Source: JAICYJ01 sp963737445
GTDB taxonomy: Bacteria > Actinomycetota > Thermoleophilia > Gaiellales > JAICJC01
Direction: 5' to 3'
DNA length: 64,000 bases
Assembly (NCBI GenBank): GCA_963737445.1
Contig: CAVTSO010000004.1
Coordinates: forward strand, 1-64,000
The notes under the pieces are model-generated. The model ran no database searches. It worked only from the letters and a program-made list of their open reading frames with translations, and was not told where the DNA came from. How positions within the stretch are numbered: the first letter of the stretch is position 1; each line of letters starts with the position of its first letter. Shown one piece after another: positions 34,437 to 43,198 of the stretch. A program made the position numbers and the translations under genes.

Positions 34437-35330
34437 TCAGCCGGCGGTCACCTGGCGGTAACTTCCATGGCGGAACTCCTCGACCAGCCCTGGATGGGTT
34501 GGACGCCAACCGAGCTCGTTCTCAGCCCTCGCGGACGTGGCGCCCTGATCGAGCAACAGGACCTCGGCGAAGTAGTCGCCTAAGCGTGCGCGAGCCTCGT
34601 CGTCGGAGCCGGGGACGGCTCCTGGGGCGCCGACAGCAACGGCGGCCGCCTCGGTGAGCTCGGCCACGGTCGGGTTCAGTCCATCGGCGACGACGTAGCG
34701 GCCCCGAGCCGAGTCGTGTTCCAGCACGCGCCTGAAGACCTCCGCCAGATCCGCGACATGGAGGGTGTCCCAGCGCTGGCGTCCGGCGCCGAGCATGATC
34801 AGGTTGCCGTCGTCGTCTCGCGGTGAACCGAGCAAAACCCCCGGAACCCCTCCACCGCCGTCACCGTAGGCGACACCGGAGGTGATCACGACTCCGCGCA
34901 TGCCTTCGGCAGCGAGCACGCGGCGCTCGATCGGCTCCCTGAACGCCACCAGCGCGGGGGCATCGATCCGGGACTCTTCGTTGATCGACATGTTGTTCCC
35001 GTAGATCCAGAGACCGCTGATCTGCAGGTAGGGCTTACCGGTGCCATCGAACGCCTCGATCGCGGCGTCGGCCACCGCCGAGTCCAGGTCTGCGCTGGTC
35101 GCGTCCCCTGGGCTGGCCGTGTGGATGGCCGCGTCGGCGCCGCTCAAAAGGCTCACGACCGCCGGCCGGTCGGTGAGGTCGACCCGGGTGGGTGTGGCCC
35201 CGCGCCCGGCGACGACGTCCGACTGGGCGTCGTCGCGGATCAGCGCCACCACCTCATGGCCGTGCTCGTGCAGTTCGGTCAGGACGTGGGATCCGATGAA
35301 CCCCGTCGCACCTGTGAGTGCCACTCTCAT
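34437..35330 (-). CDS. NAD(P)-dependent epimerase/dehydratase-family protein
   Basis: 297 aa extended-SDR fold. MRVALTGATGFIGSHVLTEL (Rossmann), LSGADAAIHTASPGD, LQISGLWIYGNN (the usual YxxxK Tyr replaced by SGLWIYGNN context), VITSGVAYGDGGGG, and WDTLHVADLAEVFRRVLE. Activity on a small substrate is uncertain. Divergent from a TetR gene with two matching palindromes between them, so probably its regulated target. Confidence 0.82.
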   Translation of the reverse strand: MRVALTGATGFIGSHVLTELHEHGHEVVALIRDDAQSDVVAGRGATPTRVDLTDRPAVVSLLSGADAAIHTASPGDATSADLDSAVADAAIEAFDGTGKPYLQISGLWIYGNNMSINEESRIDAPALVAFREPIERRVLAAEGMRGVVITSGVAYGDGGGGVPGVLLGSPRDDDGNLIMLGAGRQRWDTLHVADLAEVFRRVLEHDSARGRYVVADGLNPTVAELTEAAAVAVGAPGAVPGSDDEARARLGDYFAEVLLLDQGATSARAENELGWRPTHPGLVEEFRHGSYRQVTAG

Positions 35331-35424
35331 TGGTTTCCTCCTTGCTGAGTGCTGGAGAAGTCCGCTTGGCCGCGTGGTCGTCGGTCAAGCGCTGGCGTGA
35401 GGGTAGCTCGGAGCCGGCATGTTG

Positions 35425-35440
35425 TCAAGCGTTCGATTGA
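35425..35440. promoter_or_regulatory. Candidate TetR operator, site 1
   Basis: 16-bp TCAAGCGTTCGATTGA, an imperfect palindrome (outer TCAA/TTGA). It shares half-site TCAAGCG with site 2, 53 bp downstream, in the spacer between the epimerase and TetR genes. Confidence 0.55.
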
Positions 35441-35477
35441 ATTGTTTGATCATTGGGCTCTTGGGCTTGACGTGTTT

Positions 35478-35493
35478 TCAAGCGTATGCTTGA
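35478..35493. promoter_or_regulatory. Candidate TetR operator, site 2
   Basis: A perfect 16-bp palindrome, TCAAGCGTATGCTTGA, directly abutting the TetR ATG at 35494 and containing a TATGCT -10-like box. Binding here would block the regulator's own transcription. Confidence 0.6.
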
Positions 35494-36132
35494 ATGAGTG
35501 GCATGGAAGCGGCACGAGCAGACCAGCGCCGCGAGGCCGGTCTGCGGACGCAGGCGCGGCTCCTGGAAGCAGCGCTGACCCTTATCTCAGAACGCGGCGA
35601 GGACGGCGTGACGCTACGCGAGCTCACGGATGCCGCCGGGGCAAATGTCGCCGCGGTGAGCTACCACTTCGGGTCGCTGCAATCGCTGTGTGACGCGGCG
35701 GTCGAGCATGCCCTCGAGCGCTATCTGGACGCTCAGCAGAAGGCGCTTGGCACGCTCGGCCCGGACTCGACGCTCGAAGCCGCGGCGGCAGCGTTCGCGC
35801 GTCCGATGATGAGTGCGCTGGCGGCGGGAGGTCGTGATCTTGCGGTGCTCCGGATCGTGTCACGGGCGGCATTGGATCCGCCACGGGGTTGGGATCGATT
35901 CGATGCCAGGTTCGAGGCGATTCGTGCCGACGCGTTGCGCGTGCTGAGGGCGAACGTTCCCGGTGTGAAGAACCGAGAACTGATCTTGCGCGTCCGCTGC
36001 GTGGCGGGAATGCTGAGCTGGCTGGCCCTAGCGCCCGTCGGCGCCGAGCTCGGAACCATGTCCGAGAGGCAGCTCGAGCGGCTGCTCGTGCCGATCATCG
36101 CCGGCGCGTTTCGCGGCACGAATCCCGGCTGA
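35494..36132 (+). CDS. TetR-family regulator
   Basis: 212 aa. HTH: RLLEAALTLISERGEDGVTLRELTDAAGANVAAVSYHFGS. The C-terminal domain is TetR_C-like (VLRIVSRAALDPPRGWDRFDARFE). ATG 35494 touches the operator; ATG 35503 is an alternative start. Divergent from the epimerase; an SRPBCC and a kinase-like gene follow on the same strand and may be read through. Confidence 0.88.
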   Translation: MSGMEAARADQRREAGLRTQARLLEAALTLISERGEDGVTLRELTDAAGANVAAVSYHFGSLQSLCDAAVEHALERYLDAQQKALGTLGPDSTLEAAAAAFARPMMSALAAGGRDLAVLRIVSRAALDPPRGWDRFDARFEAIRADALRVLRANVPGVKNRELILRVRCVAGMLSWLALAPVGAELGTMSERQLERLLVPIIAGAFRGTNPG

Positions 36133-36168
36133 CCAGCTCTGGAATGGTGTCCCGGAAGGAGGCCACTT

Positions 36169-36780
36169 TTGCGCAAGCAGACACTCCTCGTCACCGCAGG
36201 CGCGCTGATCGGTGGAGCGGCGCTGTACCGCTCGTTTCTGCGCGATCCGATCCTCACCTGGGGGGCGACACGGGATGAGGCCAGTGGCCGGCTGCCGGGC
36301 GATGAGCTCCTCGAAGAGGTAGACGGCACCGCGACGCGCGCGATCACGATCGACGCAACGCCGACCGCCGTGTGGCCGTGGATCGCCCAGATGGGGCCAT
36401 CGCCCCGCGGCGGTGCCTACACCTACGACTGGATCGAGAACCTGCTCGGGCTGAACATGCACAGCGTCGATCACGTCTTGCCCGAGTTCCAGCATCCACA
36501 GGTTGGCGACGGCTTCGGCTACGGGCCCAACAAGATGAGGTTCAAACTGGTCGAGCCCGGGCGCGTGCTCGCCACACAGTCGGAAGACGGGAACTGGGTC
36601 TGGACGTTCGTGATCCAGGAGACGCAGGACGGCAAGACTCGTCTGATCAGCCGAAACCGATTCCGGCTGCCGAGGCTCAGGGACAAGATCGGCATGCTTC
36701 CGATGGAACCGGCATCGCTGCTGATGGAGCGGAGGATGCTCCTTGGCATCAAGCAGCGAGCGGAGAACCTGGCGACGTAG
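36169..36780 (+). CDS. SRPBCC-family protein with N-terminal membrane anchor
   Basis: 203 aa from TTG 36169 (GGAAGGAGG 6-8 nt upstream). An N-terminal hydrophobic helix, TLLVTAGALIGGAALYRSFL, is followed by a Bet v1-like domain: RAITIDATPTAVWPWIAQMG, RGGAYTYDWIENLLGLNMHS, VLPEFQHPQVGDGF, WTFVIQETQDGKTRLISRNRF. Lipid or hydrophobic-ligand binding at the membrane is inferred. Confidence 0.75.
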   Translation: MRKQTLLVTAGALIGGAALYRSFLRDPILTWGATRDEASGRLPGDELLEEVDGTATRAITIDATPTAVWPWIAQMGPSPRGGAYTYDWIENLLGLNMHSVDHVLPEFQHPQVGDGFGYGPNKMRFKLVEPGRVLATQSEDGNWVWTFVIQETQDGKTRLISRNRFRLPRLRDKIGMLPMEPASLLMERRMLLGIKQRAENLAT

Positions 36781-36792
36781 GCTGACCGCGGC

Positions 36793-37392
36793 ATGCGGAT
36801 CTGGACGATCTCGGCAGCGGCTGGCGCAGGCGGCGAGCGAATCGCCGCCGACCTGGCCGAGGCGGCCGGGGTGCCGCTGCTCGATTTCAAGGCGCTTTCG
36901 AGTCTGATCCCGGACCAGCTCGGAGACGTTCCCGACCTGGCACACCTGGAGGAGCGGGTCGGCGGCCGTCTGAACGCCATCGGGCTCAGCCTGGCCATGA
37001 TCGGAACCGGTTCCGCTCTCGCGCTGTCAGAGCTCGAGTTCCGGCGCACGCTCCCGGAACTCGGCCGCGCGGTGCTGGGGGAAGCCGCGCGCTCGTCCTG
37101 CGTGATTCTTGCCCAGAGCGCATTCCTCGGGCTGCGCGACCACGTTTCGGCGATCCACGTGCGCATCCACGCTCCGCTGGAGTGGCGCATCGACGCCTAC
37201 CAGCGCGACAACGTCGTCGATCGCCCCGCCGCGGAACGCGCCGTCAAGCATGACGACCACATGACGCGGACGTGGGTGAAGACGATGTACCACGCGAACC
37301 TCGACGACTATTCGCTGTTCTCGGTCGTGCTTGATGCCAGCCGTTTCAGCCCGCAGCGGCTCGTCGGGATGCTGATGGCGGCATCGATCTAA
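36793..37392 (+). CDS. Cytidylate kinase-like protein
   Basis: 199 aa, PF13189 type. P-loop-like WTISAAAGAGGERIAADLAEAAG, VPLLDFKALSSLI, then CVILAQSAFLGLRD, VSAIHVRIHAPLEWRIDAYQ (LID region), DDHMTRTWVKTMYHANLDDYSLF. The P-loop lacks the canonical GxGKS/T Lys, so kinase activity is doubtful. A TAGGCT box overlapping the upstream stop lies 9 nt before ATG. Confidence 0.72.
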   Translation: MRIWTISAAAGAGGERIAADLAEAAGVPLLDFKALSSLIPDQLGDVPDLAHLEERVGGRLNAIGLSLAMIGTGSALALSELEFRRTLPELGRAVLGEAARSSCVILAQSAFLGLRDHVSAIHVRIHAPLEWRIDAYQRDNVVDRPAAERAVKHDDHMTRTWVKTMYHANLDDYSLFSVVLDASRFSPQRLVGMLMAASI

Positions 37393-37410
37393 TCGGTCTT
37401 CGTGGGCCGC

Positions 37411-38016
37411 CTAGGTCTGCAACCTGCCCTGAGCCCGTGCCCGGTCGAGCAGGCCATCCGGCATCGGGACACCCGGCGGCCGGCCGTCGACCAGATGGTG
37501 CACGAACACGTAGAGCACCGGCGCGTAGGGAGATTCGAGGCGCAGCAGCGGCATGCTCGACGGCTGCAAATGGACGGCGGGGATGCCACCGTTGCCGACG
37601 GTCGGGCTGAGCGGACCGGACTCCGCGTACCACAGCGATTCCAGCTGGCCATTCAGCGTGATCGCCAGCCGCTGGTTCGTCATCACCAGATCGGCGCTGC
37701 CGAGCGCGTGCCACTTCGGGATCGCCGCCCGCCCCGCCTCCGCCTTCTTCGACTGGTTGTGCGCGTAGCTGGCGGCGCCGGTCAGGGCCAGCCCGACCGG
37801 CCCGCCCACCAGCAGGAACGAGCGTCGGTAGTCCTTCTGCTCGCCGAAGTGGCCAAACACGCCGACCGGCGCCAGGTGTGCGTGTGCGATCTCACTCGGC
37901 CCCAGCGGCAGCGCCGTCGCCTCTTGTGGCAACGCGGCGCCCGCGGCCAGCGAGCCCGACCACTGGTAGGCCCTCAGGTAGCCGTCGTCGTACGCGCTCC
38001 AGGCCGCCGTGCCCAT
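37411..38016 (-). CDS. Hypothetical protein with a hydrophobic segment
   Basis: 201 aa, unrecognised. MGTAAWSAYDDGYLRAYQWS..., hydrophobic FLLVGGPVGLALTGAASYA near aa 80, then KWHALGSADLVMTNQRLAITLNGQLESLWYAESGPL and LYVFVHHLVDGRPPGVPMPDGLLDRA. The middle resembles PH-like domains that begin with a TNQRL-type strand. Convergent with the kinase-like gene (18 nt apart). Confidence 0.6.
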   Translation of the reverse strand: MGTAAWSAYDDGYLRAYQWSGSLAAGAALPQEATALPLGPSEIAHAHLAPVGVFGHFGEQKDYRRSFLLVGGPVGLALTGAASYAHNQSKKAEAGRAAIPKWHALGSADLVMTNQRLAITLNGQLESLWYAESGPLSPTVGNGGIPAVHLQPSSMPLLRLESPYAPVLYVFVHHLVDGRPPGVPMPDGLLDRARAQGRLQT

Positions 38017-38122
38017 GGGGCGATGCTACCAGCGTGCGGTCAGGCAGGCGAGAACAACGCCCGCGCTCGCCTGGCGGGGACGGCGGCGATCGCTCCGTCG
38101 GCGGGATCATCGACTGGGCGGT

Positions 38123-38499
38123 TCATCGATCGGCGACGAGCACGACGTTTCGCCTGGTCGCGCGGAAGGGATATGGGCCGGCCGGCGCGGTGAGTGAGCC
38201 GTACATCTCGTGGTAGGCGTCGAGGTATGTCTGCACCCGCTCGCGTGTCTCCCAGAGCACCTCGCCATGGGCCGCCCTGACCTGTACCTGGCTGAATGAC
38301 CGCTCCAACTCCCCAGTCCGGTTGTCAAGGTTGAAGTCGTCAGCGGCGACGGGGACTCCGACCCTCGACCACAGCTCCTGCAAACCCACGGATCATCCTC
38401 TCCACCCAACCAGGCGGTGCGATCCAGTCGGCGCATCGCCAGGCGGTCGACCGTCGCGTGTTCCCTTGCGACCAGATCGCGATCACTGAGCTTCTTCAC
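38123..38499 (-). CDS. Hypothetical protein, probably frameshifted
   Basis: The second frame, 38123-38389, reads VGLQELWSRVGVPVAADDFNL, SFSQVQVRAAHGEVLWETRERVQTYLDAYHEMYG. Upstream, from GTG 38499, another frame reads MKKLSDRDLVAREHATVDRL, RRLDRTAWLGGED and runs directly into it with a one-base shift at about 38390. Together this is about 125 aa of helical, charged protein. No family is recognised. Confidence 0.45.
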
Positions 38500-38525
38500 T
38501 GGCCCATCCTCTGCCGCTGGACCCA

Positions 38526-39112
38526 TTAGGTGGGGATCTGAGGCTCCACCTGGACCAGTGGAGTGGGCTGCACGTGGTAGGGACCGGCGAACGGCCGGTC
38601 CTGAACGCCGATCATTAGGAGCGACACCACGACCGCGGACGCCCACAGCGTCATCGCGATTGCCGCCGTGCGGCGGTTGGCGGCGTGAACGCAGGCGATC
38701 GCGATCAGCGTGAGGATGGCCAGCGCGATCACGCCGGCCCATGCCGAGTTGACCGCGGACTGGCTGATGATGATCCGCTGACGTCGGGCATCCAGCGCCG
38801 CTTCCAGCGACGTCACGATCTCGCGCTGCGCGACCACCCGCCCGGGGTCGTCGGCGGGCAACGCCAGTGCCACCTGCAGCGCCAGCGCCATCTGCGGAGG
38901 GGCCGCCACCAGCGTCGCATTCTGGTGCGCCACCGCCGACCACTCGTGCGCCACCGCCTGCTCGATGTAGCTACGGATCAGCAGATCCATCCGCCGCTGG
39001 CCGGCCGCGGACAGACGGCTCACGATCACGTAGCCACCGTGACGAGCGCCGCCGTCGCGCAGGTCACGAGCAGCAGCGAGACGATCGAGAGGCTGTGCAG
39101 CCAGTTGACCAC
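38526..39112 (-). CDS. DUF4239-like membrane protein (one frameshift)
   Basis: The start at GTG 39112, VVNWLHSLSIVSLLLVTCATAALVTVAT, gives TM1. After a one-base shift near 39028 it continues as VIVSRLSAAGQRRMDLLIRSYIEQAVAHEWS, RQRIIISQSAVNSAWAGVIALAILTLIAIACVHA, IAMTLWASAVVVSLLMIG, QDRPFAGPYHVQPTP. The last motif (DRPF.G...P.P) and the four-helix layout match DUF4239/bestrophin-like proteins; usual length is about 250 aa, so the version here is short. Confidence 0.6.
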
Positions 39113-39174
39113 GCGGTGGAACCTATGCGCTGGGGGCGAAACCTTCAAGCCGCGGACCGCTGACCCGAACGCCC

Positions 39175-39585
39175 TCAGCCCTGCTCGTCAGCCCACCAGT
39201 CGCGCTCGCCCTCGACGTCGTCGCGCGGATTCTCACCGAGATTGGGAGCGCCGATGACGAGGATCTCCAGACCCTCCGGCCCGGCCTCGTAGCCTCGCCA
39301 TGAACCGGGCGGGACGCGCACCGCGTCCCATTCCTTGAGCTCGAGGATGTCGTCGTCGACCTTCATCCGCCCGCTACCGCGCACGACCACGTACACCTCC
39401 TCCTGCGTCTTGTGCGTGTGGCCGTACGGAAAGCGATAGCCGGGCGGGACGCGCTGGTAGCTCAGGCTGGAGTACTCGAGCTCGAGCGCTTTGGTCGCCG
39501 CGCGGAACTCCAGGTCGGGCGCGCCGTCGAACCTCGAGCCGAGGTCCTCGAGATCCCCCCTGATGTTCGTGAGCGTGAACGGCAC
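39175..39585 (-). CDS. Cupin-domain protein
   Basis: 136 aa from GTG 39585. Cupin motif 1: RFPYGHTHKTQEEVYVVVRGSGRM (two His and Glu); motif 2: VRVPPGSWRGYEAGPEGLEILVIG, where the usual His is missing. A mononuclear metal site is therefore incomplete. Likely sugar- or small-molecule-binding; function unknown. Confidence 0.78.
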   Translation of the reverse strand: MPFTLTNIRGDLEDLGSRFDGAPDLEFRAATKALELEYSSLSYQRVPPGYRFPYGHTHKTQEEVYVVVRGSGRMKVDDDILELKEWDAVRVPPGSWRGYEAGPEGLEILVIGAPNLGENPRDDVEGERDWWADEQG

Positions 39586-39660
39586 GGCGCAAATCCTATG
39601 GCACGAGCACACTCTCATATAGGCTCGCCGCTCACGGTTTCCGACGAAGGGAGGCCCCCA

Positions 39661-39939
39661 ATGTGGGCTCGTGTGGCGAGGTTCGACGGGGATCCGGCGG
39701 ATATCGATGCGAGGATCGAGCGGCTGCGGCCGGTGCTTGAGTCCGGGCGTCCGCCGGAGCTTGCAGGCGCGAAGTTCCTGCTCCTGGTCGATCGCGATTC
39801 GGGGAATGCGATCGGGCTGGCGTTGTTCGACACCGAAGAGGCGATGCACGCGGGCGATGCGGTCATGAACGCCGGGCCAGGCCACGCCGGGAGCCGCGCC
39901 GCGGTCGAGTTTTATGAGGTGCCACTGCACACGCTGTAG
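39661..39939 (+). CDS. Small ABM-like protein (MWARVARF family)
   Basis: 92 aa, MWARVARFDGDPADIDARIERLRP, LLLVDRDSGNAIGLALFDTEEAMHAGDAVMNAGPGHAGSRAAVEFYEVPLHTL. GAAGGGAGG lies 6-8 nt before ATG. A near-identical C-terminus (FYEVPLHTL) is found in the frameshifted paralog at 51376. Dimeric α/β-barrel fold; role unknown. Confidence 0.78.
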   Translation: MWARVARFDGDPADIDARIERLRPVLESGRPPELAGAKFLLLVDRDSGNAIGLALFDTEEAMHAGDAVMNAGPGHAGSRAAVEFYEVPLHTL

Positions 39940-39960
39940 CCAGCGGGACGCCGCAGGCCG

Positions 39961-39991
39961 GTGGGCCCGGCTCCTGTTGGGCCGGGCCCAC
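39961..39991. terminator. Bidirectional terminator hairpin
   Basis: A perfect 11-bp stem GTGGGCCCGGC / GCCGGGCCCAC with loop TCCTGTTGG, in the 70-bp gap between two convergent genes, serving both. Confidence 0.75.
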
Positions 39992-40009
39992 GTCGCCTGA
40001 TGCGGTTGC

Positions 40010-41176
40010 CTATGTGCAGGCCCGTGCGGCGGTCTTGAACGTGCCGTTGTTGGAGAACAGCCCGTTCACGCCCAGGCTTGGCTTCGAGTGGTAGAACCAC
40101 GAGAAGAAGGCCAGCTCCTGGGGGTGGAAGGTGTGGCCGTTCGTGGCGGTGGGGACGTTGGTGCCCGAAAGTGGATCGCCCACCTCGAGGTTGTTCTGGC
40201 ACCCCGCCACCTGCCCGATGTGGCCCCACGGCTTGGTCGGGTTGTTGCCGAACGGATCGTCCTGCCACTCGGCCACCTCGTGGCTGAGCGACGAGACGTC
40301 GTTCACGCCGCCGAAGCGGCCGCTCGACTCGTAGTCGGCCGTCGCGTAGGTCTGCTTGCCTGCGGTGGTCGCTTTGAACGCGTGGTAGCCGAGGATGCAG
40401 CACGAGCTGGGGCTGCCGTCGAACATGACGACGCCGCGGAGCTCGAAGATCGGTAGCGTCGTCTCGGTTGCGCCCTGCGCACGGAGCGAGGGCAGCAACG
40501 TGCCGGTGACGAGGTTGTCCCAGAAGTTGATGTCCATGGCGCCGGTCTTCTCGCCGCAGGCCGTGGTGGTTGTGAACTCGGCGGCCGCGGAGCGGGGCAC
40601 CCGCACGGTCCGCACGGGCAGCGTCACGGTATTCAGCTTGACGTGGTAGCCGGGGTTGATCCCGGTCGGCGAGGTCTGTGTGAAGAACTCGGCGCGCCGG
40701 AAGATGTCAGTGTACTGGCCGGTGCCGAGAGCCGTACCGCCCACGCTGTAAGCTCGGCTGGCAACGACCGGTGACTTCACTGTTCGCGTCAGCGCCGAGG
40801 CCTGCGTATCGCACGGTGTGGTGGCGGTCGGATCGAACGTCTCGCCGTTCGGCAGGATGATCTTGACGGGCACGAGGAACGTCTTGACCGTCGTCGAGGG
40901 CGCCGTCTGGACGACGAACGGGTTCTTCCCGACCATCGTCACATGGAAGGTGGTGCCGCCGTCATTGACGGTCCTGGTGAACCGCTTCACCGATGTCGAT
41001 CCCGCCGTCAGCGCCTGAGCCTGGGTGTGATGCGGCTGGAAGTCGAGGATCACCCGCCCTCCCGATATCTGCGGCAGCGCGGTGCTCACGGCCGAGGCGC
41101 GACCAGAGGCGACGCCCGCGAGCACCGCGGCGGCGAGGGCCGCCGATGCGATCATTGCGAAGGTTCGAAGGTTCAT
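40010..41176 (-). CDS. Secreted protein with HEVAEW metallopeptidase-like motif
   Basis: 388 aa. Signal peptide MNLRTFAMIASAALAAAVLAGVASGRASA. The mature part has RVILDFQPHHTQAQALTAGS, TFLVPVKIILPNGETFDP, SCCILGYHAFKATTAGKQTYA, and VSSLSHEVAEWQDDPFGNNPTKPW followed by GCQNNLEVGDPLSG. The SHEVAEWxxDP segment is a gluzincin/metzincin-like zinc site in a secreted protein, so a metallopeptidase is plausible. Repeated Thr-rich stretches suggest an exposed, rather rigid domain. Family not recognised. Confidence 0.65.
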   Translation of the reverse strand: MNLRTFAMIASAALAAAVLAGVASGRASAVSTALPQISGGRVILDFQPHHTQAQALTAGSTSVKRFTRTVNDGGTTFHVTMVGKNPFVVQTAPSTTVKTFLVPVKIILPNGETFDPTATTPCDTQASALTRTVKSPVVASRAYSVGGTALGTGQYTDIFRRAEFFTQTSPTGINPGYHVKLNTVTLPVRTVRVPRSAAAEFTTTTACGEKTGAMDINFWDNLVTGTLLPSLRAQGATETTLPIFELRGVVMFDGSPSSCCILGYHAFKATTAGKQTYATADYESSGRFGGVNDVSSLSHEVAEWQDDPFGNNPTKPWGHIGQVAGCQNNLEVGDPLSGTNVPTATNGHTFHPQELAFFSWFYHSKPSLGVNGLFSNNGTFKTAARACT

Positions 41177-41350
41177 GACCTGTCCTTAAGTCGTTGGTCG
41201 TCAGCGCCACACGGTTGGGTGCCCGGTCGTTGCCCGATCTCTACGCGCCGTCGGCCCGCCCGGTTTCGCCCGACCCGTCCCCTGGTTCATTCCCCGCGAG
41301 ACAGCCTCGCACCTCCCTGGGTACTTGCGCAAGCCGACGTGGAGCCGGGA

Positions 41351-41920
41351 CTACGTGCGGACCCGGAACCGGAGGATGGTGGCGTCGCCCGACCGCACGC
41401 TGCTGATCGGTTCCAGGTCGAGCCTGGTGAGTCCCGGTGGCGAGAACGGTATGCCATCGCCAAGCAGCACGGGCAGCACGTAGACCAGGATCTCGTCGAC
41501 GAGTCCGCGCTCCAGGCACTGGCCCGCCACGTCGGCGCCGAGGATCTCCAGGTTCTTGCTGCCCGCCGCGTTCAACGCGGTGGCAACCGCTTCCCCGATG
41601 TCACCGCTGAGGATCGTGACGTCCGGCTCCGGCGGCTCAGGCGGCCTATGCGTGAGCAGAAAGAACGGGCCGGAGAACGGGTAGTCCACGCTGCCGGGGT
41701 CCTCCGCCTCCATCTTGCTGCCGACGTCCCAGGTTCGCCGCCCGATGAGCATGGCACCGGTGGCCGCCGCGATCTCCGCGAAGTCCTCTGGCGCGACGAA
41801 GTGGGCGAGCGGGCGACCGCCGCCCCAATCCATCTGATGGCCAGGAGCGGCGATGAAGCCGTCGAGCGACATCGCCCTGTTCACGACCACCTTGCCGTTT
41901 CCCGTGCTCGGTTCGCTCAT
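41351..41920 (-). CDS. Dihydrofolate reductase-like (RibD C-terminal) family protein
   Basis: 189 aa from ATG 41920 (GGGGAGCAG upstream). KVVVNRAMSLDGFIAAPGHQMDWG, GAMLIGRRTWDVG, FFLLTHRPPEPPEPDVTIL, KNLEILGADVAGQCLERGLVDEILVYVLPVLLGDGIP. Typical stand-alone YyaP/YwjB-type NADPH reductase of unknown substrate. Confidence 0.88.
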   Translation of the reverse strand: MSEPSTGNGKVVVNRAMSLDGFIAAPGHQMDWGGGRPLAHFVAPEDFAEIAAATGAMLIGRRTWDVGSKMEAEDPGSVDYPFSGPFFLLTHRPPEPPEPDVTILSGDIGEAVATALNAAGSKNLEILGADVAGQCLERGLVDEILVYVLPVLLGDGIPFSPPGLTRLDLEPISSVRSGDATILRFRVRT

Positions 41921-41960
41921 CTGCTCCCCGCCATTCTTGCATGCGGTGGATCGAGCGGAT

Positions 41961-42464
41961 TTAAAGAGCGCTGAGCGCCTCGCCGGCCACAAGGCCGGCG
42001 AGGGTGAACACGCCGACCGAGAAGAGGGCGTAGCTGACGGCCGCCAGGCGGACGCGATCCGCGCCCAGCGGCCGGCCGGTGGCCGACCGCCCGAGCGTCA
42101 CCGCGACGATCGCGCAGGTGAGCGCCGCCGCGGCCGCGAACCGCACGTTCGAGTCGCTGGCGATCCACCGCGTCGCCGCGCTGCCGGCTCGCGTCGGTCG
42201 CACCTTGTCGAGCTGCCGTTCGATCCGGGCGCCGCTGCTTCCGGTCACCCAACTGCTCCACGCCGCGTTGATCCAGCGGCATGCGGCGAGGTTGATCGAG
42301 ATGACGATGGTCACTGCCGCGAGGAACACGATCAGCGGGTTCCACGTCGCCGCCAACGCCGCCACCGGCAAGCCGATCACGTATCCGTCCGCCAGCCAGT
42401 AGGCGACGATCGCGCCGGCGGCAACGGATGCGTGGCCGCCGATGTTCGCTGGCCGATTCTCCAT
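41961..42464 (-). CDS. Hypothetical multi-pass membrane protein
   Basis: About 167 aa from ATG 42464. Four hydrophobic segments: VAAGAIVAYWLADGYVIGLPVAALAA, LIVFLAAVTIVISINLAA, FAAAAALTCAIVAVTLG, AVSYALFSVGVFTLAGLVAGEAL. No conserved catalytic residues. Lies between a DHFR-like gene and a TetR gene on the same strand. Confidence 0.6.
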   Translation of the reverse strand: MENRPANIGGHASVAAGAIVAYWLADGYVIGLPVAALAATWNPLIVFLAAVTIVISINLAACRWINAAWSSWVTGSSGARIERQLDKVRPTRAGSAATRWIASDSNVRFAAAAALTCAIVAVTLGRSATGRPLGADRVRLAAVSYALFSVGVFTLAGLVAGEALSAL

Positions 42465-42525
42465 GGTGCACATATCGGGTCGAGGCGGCGGCACCATGAG
42501 ACGGAGCGGCGTGTCGGCGGGCTGC

Positions 42526-43140
42526 TTACGCTCGCCGAGAGTCTGGAGGATGCGAGGCGAAGAAGCGTTCGACCGAGTCGACCGGCTCGATGGTGCGTTG
42601 CGCGCGAGCGAGTATGAGGGCGCCCTCGAGCGCGGCCATGAGCACCGTCGCGTGGGCATCGGCTTCCGCCTGCGGCGCCCCGAACCGGGCGTAGGCGTCG
42701 GCGACCAGTGCTCGCCACCACGCGAACCGCTCGCTGACATGGGTGCGGACGCTGTCGTTATCGGCCGCGTCGCAGATGGTCGCGGCCAGGGGGCAGCCGA
42801 GGGCGAACTCGTGCTCGACGAGCAGGCGCCGCCAGGGGGCCACGATCACGTCGATTGCGTCGGGGAAGGACTCGGCGTCGCTGAGCGTCGGCTCGAGGTC
42901 GCTGAAGAGGTCGACCAGCGCGACGTCGATCGCCTCGATCACCAGCTGCGTCTTGCCGCCGGGGAAGAAGCGGCCGAGCGAGCCGCGGGGGCCGCCGGCG
43001 TGAGCGGCGACCTCGCGGAGCCCGGTGCCGTGGATGCCCCGTTCACGGATGAGGGTCGCGGCGCTCTGCACCATGCGCGCGCGAGCCGGAGATCGCCAGC
43101 GACCGGCGGCCGCGTCGTTCGTTGCGTCCTTCGCTGCCAT
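42526..43140 (-). CDS. TetR-family regulator (LmrA/YxaF-like)
   Basis: About 204 aa from ATG 43140; an ATG at 43176 inside the operator is an alternative. HTH: RMVQSAATLIRERGIHGTGLREVAAHAGGPRGSLGRFFPGGKTQL. C-terminal TetR_C_33-like: WRRLLVEHEFALGCPLAATICDAAD. Divergent from the α/β-hydrolase at 43246 with two palindromes in between, so an aromatic- or quinone-type ligand that the hydrolase handles is likely (inference). Confidence 0.86.
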   Translation of the reverse strand: MAAKDATNDAAAGRWRSPARARMVQSAATLIRERGIHGTGLREVAAHAGGPRGSLGRFFPGGKTQLVIEAIDVALVDLFSDLEPTLSDAESFPDAIDVIVAPWRRLLVEHEFALGCPLAATICDAADNDSVRTHVSERFAWWRALVADAYARFGAPQAEADAHATVLMAALEGALILARAQRTIEPVDSVERFFASHPPDSRRA

Positions 43141-43160
43141 GGCGACAGGATACGGCGTGT

Positions 43161-43178
43161 CGATGACGGCTGTCATCG
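43161..43178. promoter_or_regulatory. Candidate TetR operator, site 1
   Basis: 18-bp CGATGACGGCTGTCATCG: arms CGATGAC / GTCATCG around a 4-nt centre. Same half-sites as site 2, centre to centre 38 bp. Confidence 0.65.
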
Positions 43179-43198
43179 CTTCTGCTAGGATCGCACTT

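Noticed and set aside
38107..38943. 278-aa minus-strand ORF
   Set aside because: Crosses two real frames (38123-38499 and the DUF4239 gene) and contains only the N-terminal part of one of them in frame.
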